The position numbers and the translations under genes are program-made. DNA of 64,000 nucleotides from NCBI GenBank assembly GCA_029204225.1, contig CM055096.1, positions 32,437,076 to 32,501,075 on the forward strand. Reading direction: 5' to 3'. This DNA is from Diphasiastrum complanatum (lineage: Eukaryota; Streptophyta; Lycopodiopsida; Lycopodiales; Lycopodiaceae). The notes beneath the pieces were generated by a model that was not told where the DNA came from, ran no database searches, and worked only from the letters and a program-made list of their open reading frames with translations. Shown here piece after piece: positions 45,943-56,571 of this stretch; positions within the stretch are counted from its first letter, which is position 1; every line of letters starts with the position of its first letter.

Positions 45943-46315
45943 AGTTATGGACTTGGCTCATTACATTCGCCGCGTCCATTCTTTTAATGTTATTATGCAT
46001 AAGCAGGCCTAAGGGCCCTTTTTATTCATATACTGGCCTTGGGCCCTATTTGGTTATATTTTAGGACTTGGTCACATTGATTTGGAGTGGGGGTCCTCCT
46101 ATTGGGAGGGCGCACTATTTTCCCTCCAAATCCTTTTCCCTCCCTTTTTTTGAATCATCCATTTGATTCAGGGAGAGGGTATAAGTAGGGTAGCATTGTA
46201 TTCCTTTATTCAGTTTATGATGATTGCTCCTCTTTAGCCTCCTTAAGCATTCTCTTCCTGCTTTCTACCTTAAGTCCTGCTTTCTAGCATAGCTAGTGAA
46301 TCTTAGCTTGTAACT
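45943..46315 (+). mobile_element. 3' LTR of gypsy, family B
   Basis: Similar to 22316-22712 along most of its length, beginning AGTTATGGACT and ending TTGTAACT. The shared AGTTA...TAACT ends occur in two places with different flanks. Confidence 0.78.
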
Positions 46316-46379
46316 GTTTGGGTTAGAGGTATTCAGAATTCCCAAGATGCTGTTGGAGATTTAAGAAGTTCCTGGAAGA

Positions 46380-46920
46380 GAATCTTCAGCTTCACAGCAA
46401 AGGTATGGAAACTGCTTGGCGGCCTAAGAAGGATCTTGATACTCTTGTCATACGCTTCACCTCAGTGTCCCACCGTCGTGAAGTGTTGGGACAAAGATCG
46501 AAGCTGCGGGATACCAAAGTATACTTGGACGAAGACCTTAAGGCTTACTGTCATCCAGGTGCGAGAACGAAAAAAGGCAAGACAAGAAGCTGACAACTGA
46601 AAAGTGGCTTATCTATCGTGATGGCATTATCAGATTTGTAGTCGTAAACTTGTTGCCATTAACGAGAGTTTGAATTCTGAGATAGAATCAGAGTTAGAGA
46701 AACGAAGAGATGCCTAGTTGAACTTTTTTAGTGGCCTTTGTATCATATAATCTTGGCTATAAAATTCGCTTCTTAGTTAGCTATTTTGTTTTAGTTAAGT
46801 TGCTTGACGATATCGATTTTTCTAGGTTCCATCTTATCTGGTGTTTTGTTTGGCCTTATATGGCTTATGGCATGGAAAAGACGTTAATAACTCTTTCTTT
46901 CTTTCTCTCTCTCTCTCTCA
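46380..46920 (+). pseudogene. LINE copy d: ORF1 end joined to 3' tail
   Basis: 46405-46640 reads ORF1 C-terminal sequence: VIRFTSVSHRREVLGQRSKL, TKVYLDEDL, then after a frameshift YRDGIIRF-like residues, resembling the C-terminal domain of L1-type ORF1 proteins. There is no ORF2: from about 46690 it is 3' untranslated sequence ending with ATGGCTTATGGCATGG (weak hairpin), GACGTTAATAAC and a TTTC/CT tail. It could be an internally deleted copy or a short non-autonomous partner that uses the same 3' end. Confidence 0.72.
46859..46873 (+). other. LINE 3' hairpin, type A (weak)
   Basis: ATATGGCTTATGGCATGG; the stem is weaker than in other copies, followed by GACGTTAATAAC and a pyrimidine tail. 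Confidence 0.5.
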
Positions 46921-49195
46921 TGATGGTTCTCTAGATGAGCAGGCCACCTTCCTTTCCTGAACTCTCCATATTGCTACCTCTCTCTCCGTCCCCTCTAGAC
47001 GTTTCTGTCATAAACCCATCTCATCGCGTTCGTTGCCTATGGTATGATTGTGAGTGTCATCACCTTCATTTACGACTACAAATCTGATAATGCCATTACG
47101 ATCCGCTTCTCTTGCATACCAGTCGTCACTCCTATCACCATGCACTCCATCGTAAGCTCCTCTTTGGGAGCTTTTTGGTGTGAGTTCATTCCACGTGCTG
47201 CTCCACCCATCTTGTCAGACTTTCGGACTTGGACCGATTATGCCACCACTCTTTATACCATAGCTGTTGACACTCCCATCTCCATTTCTCCTCGTCCCTC
47301 TGAGTTTTCATTTTTTACCTCTAAAATGGTCCTAGCGGCCATTAAGAGATTAAAATCCCACTGCACTCCTAATATCGAGGATCTTGAATCTGAGTATGCT
47401 ATTGATACACTTTCTCCCATCTTGGCCACATTACTTAGCCGAGCCATTGTATATGGTTTCCCCCATCTCGATGTACTAACATCATGCATCCCATCCACAA
47501 AAGTGGTGATTCCATGAAACTTGATAACTACCGTACTATCATAATTGGTCATGTGATTGCGAAGCTGTATGGCACGATTTTATAGTCCGCTGTTAGTTCT
47601 GAGGCGGAATCTAGGAGGCTATTTGCCATATATGGGTCAAGCCGGTTTTAGGGCTGATCATTCTACCACAGATTATATCCTTACTTTCAAGGCTATCATT
47701 GAGGAGGCCAAGCATAGACGTGAGAGGGTCTTCTGCTGTTTGTGGATTTCCGGAGAGCCTTTGACTCTGTTCCACGCTCTTGGTTATCCAGAGGATCCGA
47801 GACCTGGGCTTTTCTACAAATGCAATGCTTGCTATCATGGCTTTTATATGAGAGAGTATTGGGTTGTTTCAGATGACTTGGGTATCTTCGAGCAGATTTT
47901 GAGTACCATTGGGGTGAAACATGGGTTATCGCTCAATGTGCTGGTGCTGGTTGCAGACTTGGGGACATCTTGATTGCTATCTTATTATATGTAGATGATG
48001 TGGTTTGGGTTTCACCAACCAAAGAGGGACTTCAGAGGCAATTACGTAGTCTCCATACCTTGTGCACCATTGGGGTTTGAAGGTTAACATCTTGAAGACC
48101 AAAATTATGGTCTTCAACATTTCTAGGGCTTTAATGCAACGTTAGGAACTTATATTTGACGGCCAGCCACTGGAAGTAGTATCATCCTACACCTATGTGG
48201 GGGTTCTTTTTTCCGGACCTATCTTATGTATGAGGTGAGTAGGTGTTGCTAGACTCGGGAAAGGATATTCTTCCCTTGTCCAGCTACAGAGGTTCTGCTT
48301 CATGAGATTTTTTTTGGATGCCCTAAGTAAATGTCGTCTTTTTGATACTATTGTGACTCCCACGGCCCCGTATGCAGCAAAGACTTGGTGTATTGGTATT
48401 GCTTCCTCAGATTTCTCTCGCCTGCAGGTTACCATGTTATCACATATGATCCGAGCTAAGTCCTCAGTTTGGCACAAATCATCCTTGCCGAGTTTGCAGT
48501 CACACCAGTCCAGCTTGCTGCCATCTTTCAGCTCATTACTTATATTAAGCGAGTTATGGAGTTCCCAGTTACAGAGCAGTGGTACTCTCCATTGGCACTT
48601 ATATCTTCACAACACCTTCACTCTGAGGGATATCAGCTCTCATGGTATTCTCAATGTTCGCGCATACTTGATACATTCGACATTTTCATCTTGCATCTCC
48701 CTACTGGTTCTCACCAGTATATTTGCCGGTTCCTTTATTGAGCTTATATTCAGGACACTTCGCATGGTGAGTTGGGGGTCAAACCCGACTTTCATCGGAC
48801 TCATTTCTTGGAGTTGGATACTGCTGGTCTGCCGATTCTACCTTGATATCTGGACTATGGTCTTTCGCATGGTCTTAGATTCCTATTGGGCCAGCTTAGA
48901 GTATTGTCACACCAGCTTGTAGTTGAGATGGGCCGTTTTCAAGGTATCCCTCGAGAGGAAAGGCTTTGCTAGGTTTGTCCTTTGTGAGAGGTCAAGACCG
49001 AGGACCACTTTCTTTTCAGATGTCCTATGTACTATGAAATCAGAGGGAGATTCTTTTGTCTCTTTAGAGATTCCCCAGTCACATTACGTTCCTACTTCAA
49101 AGAGCCTAGGCCATACACAACAACATCATACATCACAGCTCCAGATTACCTCTTTCTTCTCTGGGAGAAGATCTCGTGATGTCCTTGAGTCCGAG
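46921..49195 (+). pseudogene. LINE copy e: endonuclease linker, RT, C-terminus
   Basis: Starts directly after the CT tail of copy d. Frames in order: the linker (WYDCECHHLHL, GAFWCEFIPRAAPPILSDF), NYRTIIIGHVIAKLYGTIL, MGQAGFRADHSTTDYILTF, GVKHGLSLNVL (motif B remnant), LLYVDDVVWVS (catalytic YADD as YVDD), SYTYVGVLFSGP, then the C-terminal part (HEIILAEF-like, LHLPTGSHQYICR, RFQGIPREERLC). Many frameshifts. It ends near 49195 without untranslated region or tail, merging into copy f. Confidence 0.85.
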
Positions 49196-50660
49196 ATGAT
49201 GCATTTTATTATGATGGACAACAGTTGGAGATTGTTACCTCTTACACCTATCTAGGTGTATTATTCACCGGCCCCTTACTCACTTTTCGCTCTACTGCTC
49301 TATCTCGCCTGCGTAAGGGGCATGCTGCCTTGGTACATATGGAGAGAGTGTGTACTACTTACTATATCCATGATCTTGCTACTAGAGACCACCTTTTCTC
49401 TACAGTGGTCTCACCAGTGGCTATGCACTCGGCCTAGGGATATCTCAGGGTACTTGGAGAGACATCACTTGCCTGCAGGTCACCATGTTAGGAAGGACGA
49501 TCCGTGCAAAGCCATCAGTTCCTCATGAGATTCTTTTAGCGGAGTTTGCCTCACTCCCCATGGTGGTTGAGGCTTTGTTTCAGATTGTTACCTTTCTACA
49601 TCGCATTGAGACCATGGATTCTTGCAGATACGTGATGGCAACGCTTACTTCTTCTCAGACTATAGCTGGACAGCAGGCTAGATCTTCTTGGTACAATGAT
49701 GTGATGGCTTTCTTCCAGTCATGGGGCTTCTCGATGTTGGATCTCCCACAAGGCACTCATGCATTTATCAGACATAAGCTATATCGTAGATATTGTCACA
49801 TAGTATGGGATCGTCCTGATCATGGGAGAGTCAAGCTTACCTTTTATGGCGCACATATCACGCAGAGACAGTTTGGGACTTCCTATTAGACCTTTATATC
49901 TATAGAGCATCGGATATGCCAGGTATGCACATTGGGTGTAGTGGAGGATGAGTTCCATTTTATCTTCATTTGCCCTACATACTTTGAGATACGAGGTCGA
50001 TATCATTGTTTATATCGAGACACCCCTATTACTCTCAGTACCTTTTTGGAGTATCAGGATCCCAGATGTGTCGGCCTTTTACTACGAGAGATGCTTATGT
50101 TGAGAGCCTCTTTGCTACCATCGGAGAGTATTACTGATTCGGGCCAGCATCTCATTACTAGCTTCTTTCAGAAGCGGGAGCGCGATGACCTATCAGATGA
50201 TGAGACAGTCATAACGGTGAGGGCGAAGGCCCAGCGTGCCCAGCCACCACCTCTTGTCAGATCTACACGCGCCTCCAGAGCTACCAGAGCTCCTCGACCA
50301 TAGATCACATCTTCTATGAGTATCAGACGTTTTTTTCGAGATTGATATTTTACTCTTCCTTTTCCTTTTCTCAGCAGAGCAGGCGGTTAAGCTCTTGCAC
50401 CTGTACCCTCTTCAGAGTTGGAGGTTAAGCTCTTGTATATTTGCTCTTATATGCTTTTTATGACTCTATGTTAGATGTGTCTTTATCTAACTAGAGAGAG
50501 TTCTATATTGTCTTTTCCTCTTAGACTAGTGATTTTTTTTTTATGTTGTCCGACGTGGACAGTGATGCTACGAGATATGTACTTATTTATTTTGTCTTAT
50601 GTGCCCTTGGGCACTCAACAGACATTAATACATTTCTTTCTTTCTCTCGCTCTCTCTCTT
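49196..50660 (+). pseudogene. LINE copy f: C-terminal half with type-B tail
   Basis: Begins mid-ORF2 with FYYDGQQLEIVTSYTYLGVL and FRSTALSRLRKGHAALVHME, continues with IRAKPSVPHEILLAEFASLP, LPQGTHAFIRHKLYRRY, then the cysteine/histidine block ICQVCTLGVVEDEFHFIFIC and YFEIRGRYHCLYRDTPITL. ORF2 ends near 50300 with a basic tail (RASRATRAPRP). The ~300-bp untranslated region has two GGTTAAGCTCTTG phrases and ends with the hairpin at 50601-50614, GACATTAATACA and a CTTT/CT tail. It is 5'-truncated and frameshifted. Confidence 0.88.
50601..50614 (+). other. LINE 3' hairpin, type B
   Basis: GTGCCCTTGGGCAC, a fully self-complementary 14-mer, followed by CAACAGACATTAATAC and a pyrimidine tail. Confidence 0.75.
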
Positions 50661-50815
50661 GTTTATATGCATTGTTTTCTTTCTTGGAGACATTTATATA
50701 CGCTCCCATGGTTACCACATGCTTGACATGTACTCTTATTGGTTATATATGCCTTTTGGCATGGAAAAGACATTAATAAAGCTTTCTTTATTTCTTTCTT
50801 TCTTTCTCTCGTTAC
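50661..50815 (+). mobile_element. LINE copy g1: 3' end only
   Basis: About 155 bp matching the end of copy c (TCTTGGAGACATTTATATAC, GCTCCCATGGTTACCACATG) with hairpin ATGCCTTTTGGCAT at 50749-50762, GACATTAATAAAGC and a CTTT/CT tail. It begins directly after the CT tail of copy f. Confidence 0.85.
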
Positions 50816-50905
50816 CGTCATACTTGGATGCATTTTTGTCTTATATGCATTATGGCATGGAAAAGACGTTAATCAAGCTTTATTCCTTCTCTCTCTCTCT
50901 CTTCA
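50816..50905 (+). mobile_element. LINE copy g2: 3' end only
   Basis: About 90 bp starting GTTACCGTCATACTTGG with hairpin-like ATGCATTATGGCAT (50845-50858), GACGTTAATCAAGC and a CT tail. It begins directly after the CT tail of g1. Confidence 0.8.
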
Positions 50906-52415
50906 AAGACACTAAGATCTTCATGGATGATGATCTTACCTATATCCAAGTTGAAGAGCGACGCCAAGCATTCCAAACCGCCAAAGCTACCGGAAGATGG
51001 GTGATCTATTGTCATGGAGTTGTTCGGTACCTTGATGGTACTGCATCCGGAAACAACCTATAGGAAATTGGGGTCCTCGGGCATGGGAGCATCCCGGGCC
51101 CTTCCACACCACCTGCATCTTGGAGTATGGAACTGTAATGGCATACACTCATCATCCACGGGGGGCTGGAGTTCTTACCGATTTCATCACAGACAGAGAT
51201 ATACTGTTTTTTATGGAGACACATGAGAGCCTAGAGCGAGGACTACCTACATTTGCAGGCTACAGTTTATAGGACAGAGACTCGATCAGCAAGTGGCAGA
51301 GGTTCGGGTGGAGTAGAATGTCTTTATCGAGAGTCACTACAGCTAGCTATAGAGTTTATCCAACATGATTTACATGCACGATACATATGGATTCATATCA
51401 CTGGATGAGCTATTGGTTTGGATAGGGATCTCTTCATTGCTGCCTGTTTGTTCCCTCCAGAGTCCTCCTCTGCGGACGGATCTGCCTCTCCTTACACTGA
51501 TCTCTCAGCAGACATTGTCAGATTTACAAATCGGGGTTATGTCCTTCTCACGGGCGACTTTATGCAAGGACTGCTACCAGACAGGTGGATTTTCATGACA
51601 TTGATGTCCTATTATGTACATGAGCTATTGACTGCGAGGGTATTGGTATGACCATGACCTCAGAGGACATGATGGGCCCTATTACGAGCTATGACACAGT
51701 GTTGTTGACTATCTCATGGGGTCACCAGCTTTTATCCCGCTCATATAAGATTTCCACATTCTTCCCACCACCCTCTTCGATCACTCATTTCTATCTTTCA
51801 GTATAGGCTCCATCATGACTTGTCAACCACTGACTATTCCATTCATCTCTCGTGCACCCACGTACACTTTTGATTATCCCTACATTAAGACATACAGGAG
51901 GCCGTCAACTCATTTTTGTCATTTTCCACACCACACCCCGTTGGAAACACATGCTATCTTCCTTACCATTTGACTCCATACTGCTGCATCACTTTCCTTT
52001 CCCTCCAAACCACATCGGCTCCCACCCACTTTGCCACACCCTATCCGACCTCCCTGGTTTGACGTCGAATGTCGTTTTCTTCATCTCCAAGTCACCCAGG
52101 CTAGATTGCATAACACACATCTTCTTCCTACAGCCCGTCGATCTTTCCACCATGCCCTCTGTTGGAAGAAACGGGTGTATGAAACTCAAAAAGGGAAAAG
52201 CTTAGTCGATTCCCTTTGCAGTTCCTCCACCGGTGCTTTTTGGAGGGAATTCATTCCCCGTACCCCACCTCCTCTTCTCACTGACGTTTATACCTGGACA
52301 GTTTTGGAGTCGTTTATACGCTCCAAGGTTACCAAATACTTGACATGTATTTCCTTAGTCTTATATGCCTTTTGGCATGGAAAAGACATTAATAAAGTTC
52401 TCTCTCTCTCTCTCA
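50906..52415 (+). pseudogene. LINE copy h: ORF1 end, endonuclease, 3' tail
   Basis: Begins directly after the g2 tail with the ORF1 C-terminus (TKIFMDDDLTYIQVEERRQA, VRYLDGTASGNNL). ORF2 endonuclease follows in broken frames: LGVWNCNGIHSSS near 51115, FMETHESLERGLP near 51210, FIAACLFPPESSSADG, VLLTGDFMQG (GDFNA motif decayed), then the linker (RPPWFDVECRFLHLQVTQAR, GAFWREFIPRTPPPLLT). At about 52295 it jumps to the 3' end (ACAGTTTTGGAGTCG...), deleting RT. Hairpin ATGCCTTTTGGCAT at 52365-52378, GACATTAATAAAGT, CT tail. Confidence 0.87.
52365..52378 (+). other. LINE 3' hairpin, type A
   Basis: ATGCCTTTTGGCAT, identical to those at 42619 and 50749. Confidence 0.75.
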
Positions 52416-52741
52416 TCACAGCTTCTATGGGTATCAGACGTTTTTTCCGAGATTGACATTTTATTCTTCCTTTTTACTATCCTCAGCAGAGCAGGCGGTT
52501 AAGCTCTAGCACTTGTACCCTCTTCAGAGCTAGAGGTTAAGCTCTTATATGCTTTTTACGATTCTATGTTTGATGTGTCTTCTGACTAGCTAGAGAGATT
52601 TCTATATTGTTTTTTCCACTTAGACTAGCGATTTTTATGTTGTCCGACATGGACAGTGCTCCTACGAGATGTGTATTTAATTCTTCTGTCTTATGTGCCC
52701 TTGGGCATCCAACAGACATTAATGTAATTTCTTCTTCTTCT

Positions 52742-52821
<80 letters not shown>
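52416..52821 (+). mobile_element. LINE copy i: 3' untranslated region with long CT tail
   Basis: Begins directly after the tail of copy h (ATCACAGCTTCTATGGGTAT) and is nearly the same as 50304-50660 of copy f. Hairpin TGCCCTTGGGCA at 52696-52707, GACATTAATGTA, then (CTT)n and about 37 CT units to 52821. Confidence 0.9.
52746..52821 (+). repeat. (CT)n tail of LINE copy i
   Basis: About 37 CT units preceded by five CTT units. The following base begins LINE copy j. Confidence 0.95.
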
Positions 52822-52825
<4 letters not shown>

Positions 52826-54840
52826 CATGCGGAGACAGAGGAGTTATATGCTATGGGACAGGCAGGTTTTAGAGCAGGCTATTCCACAGCGGACCAAATA
52901 TTCATACTGAGGTGTATTATTGAGGCGGCGAAGTTCAGGAAACAGAGAGTCTATTGCTGCTTTGTGGACTTCCGCAAAGCATATGATTCGGTTCCGAGAC
53001 ACTTGCTGCTCCAGCGTTTGGCATCCCTTGGTTTCTCACAGGAAGTCTGCTATCATCACATTATACGAGAGTTTTGGCCCGATTCCGTGATGGAGATGGA
53101 TGGTCTTCATATATTCGTAGTACGGTCGGAGTAAAGCAGGGGTGCCCCTTATCACCCACCCTATTTGCTCTATACATTGACGACCTTGAGTGGATCATTC
53201 GGGAAGAAGGTGGAGATGGCTGTCCTCTAGCAGATCTTATTATCCCTATCCTTCTTTATGCAGATGATGTGGTTCTACTCTCTAGTTCAGCTGCAGAACT
53301 TCAGCGACGTCTGGATGCCTTGTATACTTTTTGTCAGATATGGGTGCTGATGGTGAACATTGGTAAGACTAAGGTTATGGTGTTTAACACCAACGCAGCA
53401 TATGAGAGACACTATGTTCTATTTTGATGGACAACTTCTAGAGATAGTGGCGTCTTACACATACCTAGGTATTCTCTTCTCTGGTCCATTGCTTTCTTTT
53501 AGATCAGCTGCATTGGCTAGGCTCCGCAAGGGGCACTCTGCTCTTGTTCAGATGGAGAGGTTTTCTACCACTTATTACGTGCATGACCCGGACACACGTT
53601 ATCGCCTCTTTTCTTCGACTGTTTCTCTGTATTCAGCAGAGACATGGTGCCCAGGTTTATCTAGAGACACTTGGAGTGACATCTCGCGTTTGCAGATTCA
53701 CATGCTTAGCCAGATGATTCGGGCCAAGCAGTCGGTTCCTCATGAGATTATTTTGGCGGAGTTTGCTTCTCCTCCACTGATTGTAGAGGCTATTTTCAGG
53801 ATCATCACGTTCATTCACAGAGTCTCAGAGCTTGATTCTTCCAGATACGTGGTAGTGGCTTTTACATCCTCTCGCACTTTAGCCGGGCAGCGTGCTAAGT
53901 CTTCATGGTTTCAGTATGCTTCGGACTTTCTGCATAGCTGGGGATCATCTATGTCTGACCTCCCAAATGGGACTCATGCGTTCATTCGCTGACAGATCTA
54001 CAGAGCATACATACATACTGTTTGGTCTCACCTGGATCCCTCACGGGTTAAGCTTTAGTTCTACCGCATTCACTTGCTTCACCTGGATGCTTTAGGGCTT
54101 CCCGTTAGACCGAGTTATCTCTCTCATCAGCTTCTGGTCTCTTCTCATCAGCTAGCTATTGAGACCGGTAGATACACAGACACGCCACGACCATTACGGA
54201 TCTGTTAGTGCTGTACTCTACATGAGGTTGAGGATGAGTTTCACTTTATTTTCATATGTCCAACTTACTATGAGATCAGAGGCAGATACCACTGTCTCTA
54301 TCGAGACACTCCACTCACGCTTGGTTCCTTCTTTGCCTATCCAAATGTGAGATGTGCTGGTTTACTTTTGCGAGAGCTGTTCTCTTTGAGATCTTCACTT
54401 TTGTCAGATGATTAGGATGTTGACCGCAGCCAGCCACATATTACACTTTTCTTTCAGAAAAGAGCTAGGGAGGATACTTCGATAGTGAGATTGACATTCC
54501 AGCTCGTCGACCGAAGCTCCAGCGTCTTCCTCGACCATCCAGAGTTCGTCACCAGAGGCCACCAGGTGCCTCACACCAGATCACACAGTTTTTCTCTCTC
54601 AGTTAGTGAGTTTTATTCCTCCGCGTAGCTGGTGGTTAAGCTACTGCTTTTGTACCCTCACCATAGTTGGAGGTTAAGCTTTGGTTTTTATTTCCAATTT
54701 ATCTCTGTTTTTGGTTTTAGCTGATAGAAATAAGTCCGACATGGACACTGCCCCTTTTTGATGTACTTTTTCTTTGTCTTATGTGCCCAAGGGCACTCTA
54801 CAGACATTAATATATTCTATTCTTCTCTCTCTCTCTCTCT
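52822..54840 (+). pseudogene. LINE copy j: best-preserved RT to 3' end
   Basis: Begins directly after the tail of copy i, inside ORF2. RT motifs: MGQAGFRAGYSTADQIFILR, CCFVDFRKAYDSVPRHLLLQ (palm A), GVKQGCPLSPTLFALYIDDL (about 53128), LLYADDVVLLSS (YADD at 53257-53268), then NIGKTKVMVFNTNAAYERH. After a frameshift near 53400: YFDGQLLEIVASYTYLGILF, IRAKQSVPHEIILAEFASPP, LPNGTHAFIR, then decayed frames with HEVEDEFHFIFICPTYYEIR and GRYHCLYRDTPLTLGSFF. Only about two frameshifts lie in RT, so this is the youngest-looking LINE. Untranslated region from about 54605; hairpin GTGCCCAAGGGCAC at 54783-54796, GACATTAATATA and a CT tail. Confidence 0.92.
54783..54796 (+). other. LINE 3' hairpin, type B
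   Basis: GTGCCCAAGGGCAC: the stem matches the copy at 50601 exactly while the central TT is changed to AA. Confidence 0.75.
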
Positions 54841-55575
54841 ACTTATACCAAGCATATATTTACAGAGTCCAGGCACTTCTAGATGTAGAGGGGAGATATA
54901 CACAAAGCATTCCCTTCTTCACACTATCTTCATGATCAGGGCTACAGGCTGTCATGGTTTTCTCAGGCAGCTGGGTTCCCAGTCTTGCCACATTACTTGG
55001 ACTTAGGATTATCACATAGCCTCAGATTCACATTGGGCCAGCTCCGCGTATCGTCACATTAGTTGGCTATTGAGAACGGGAGGTTCCATGGTATTCCAAG
55101 AGAGGAGCGGATCTGCCATTTATACTCTTTGAGTGAGGTGAAGTTTGAGGAGCATGTTATCTTTAGGTGCCCTGTATACTATGAGATTCGAGGGAGATAC
55201 TATTGCTTGTTTCGAGACACCCCCACCACACTATGATCACTCATAGCATATGAGGACTCCTGTTGTGTTGCACTTAAGGTACGAGAGATGTTCCTACTAC
55301 AACGAGATGTATGTTAGATAGCTCAGCAAAGTCATCTTACCTCATCCTTAGATTACCTCTTTCTTTACCACGACGGAACCCAGAGTGTGGTGATGATGAT
55401 GAGGATGACAATGTACCTATTCATAAAGATCAAAGGCAACGCACCACTCTTCGCAGATCGAGTTATTCGACCTGTCATGCGGAGACACACATCTCATCCT
55501 CCTAGATGACGTCAGCAGCTACCAGAGTACCTCATATTGCAATTCATAGTGCATCTTTTTATTATAGCTATCAGT
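54841..55575 (+). pseudogene. LINE copy k: ORF2 C-terminus
   Basis: Begins directly after the tail of copy j. Broken frames carry the C-terminal block in order: a GRFHGIPREER-like start (about 55078), the Cys/His region with EVKFEEHVIFRCPVYYEI (about 55135-55185) and GRYYCLFRDTPTTL. It ends near 55575 with no hairpin or tail. Confidence 0.78.
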
Positions 55576-56571
55576 AGCAGGACATGATGACAGTGATATA
55601 CCTCATTTTTGACATTTAGTAGCACTTATGCTCCAATATATCTCGTCTCATTTATTTCAGTTAGTATGTAGATATGTTGTTTCTTTACCCCTCATTGCAA
55701 AGTACATGTGATGAATTGATGTGATGTGGTTGACAAGATGTCTTTTCTTTGCATGCAATTTGATTTTTCCGCAAGATCTAAATAGTACATCCATCACTTC
55801 ATGCATGTAAGTAAAATTCCCTACTTCTAACTACATGCATGTATTCTTCCCGTTGACGTCATTGCATGTAATGGTTAATGCTTACTTTTAGTACTTTTGA
55901 CTTCATAAGTCCAATCTCACTTATTTGGTTCACACAATAAGTGAATCGTACATGGAGGACGACATTTTATCATGGGTGAGAATGACTTTCATGGCCCTAT
56001 CCTCTGCTTTATGAAACTATTTTGTTGATAGAGATTGTGTCGACCTTGAAGCATCGCCATTATCTCATTTTCTTAGATCTCATTGAGGAGTTCAATCGAT
56101 GTTTATGCAATATTGAAAGAATCAAGGTGCCCTTGAGTGGATAGAACTATCTTCTCTTGGATGACACTCACACATTTCATGCAGTAAGGATTTTTTTTGA
56201 AACTTCACATGGTGCTCTTTCATAGATTTCATAGGAAGGTCAATAATAAGCAATACTTGTTGCTGTGATTCGTAATACCATGTTTTGATCATATTGGCTT
56301 GTTCAATGGCACACATCTCTTTGCCATTTGTACTTGAGCTTGGAACATGCACATCATGTACTTGGCATGTGATTATTTAACCTTTGCTTACATGTGAAAA
56401 TGCATGTAGTGGACAAGGCTCTCTTATTTTGATGGTTGTTACAAATTATGCAATTGTTGTTGCATTGATGAGTTTAATGTGTCCCACTATGAACTAGTTT
56501 TGTTATTGCTTTTTGTTTGTCTCTTTTTGTTTTTGTATGTGTGGCTAACACTATGATGTGCATCATTACAG
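55576..56571. other. 3' end of intron 3, no gene
   Basis: AT-rich intron sequence, ATGCATGT-rich around 55800-55870, with a T-rich stretch before the CATTACAG acceptor. Confidence 0.55.

Larger units (their letters stand above)
39596..56571 (+). other. CPSF160: CPSF160 intron 3 (17.0 kb, GT-AG)
   Basis: From GTACTC at 39596 to CATTACAG at 56571, phase 0. It holds nearly all LINE copies of the window, one dispersed repeat and a chimeric gypsy element. Confidence 0.9.

Noticed and set aside
45944-46315. Reading 42683-42941 and 45943-46315 as the two LTRs of one ordinary element
   Set aside because: They differ in length, ends and sequence, so a normal LTR pair is excluded.
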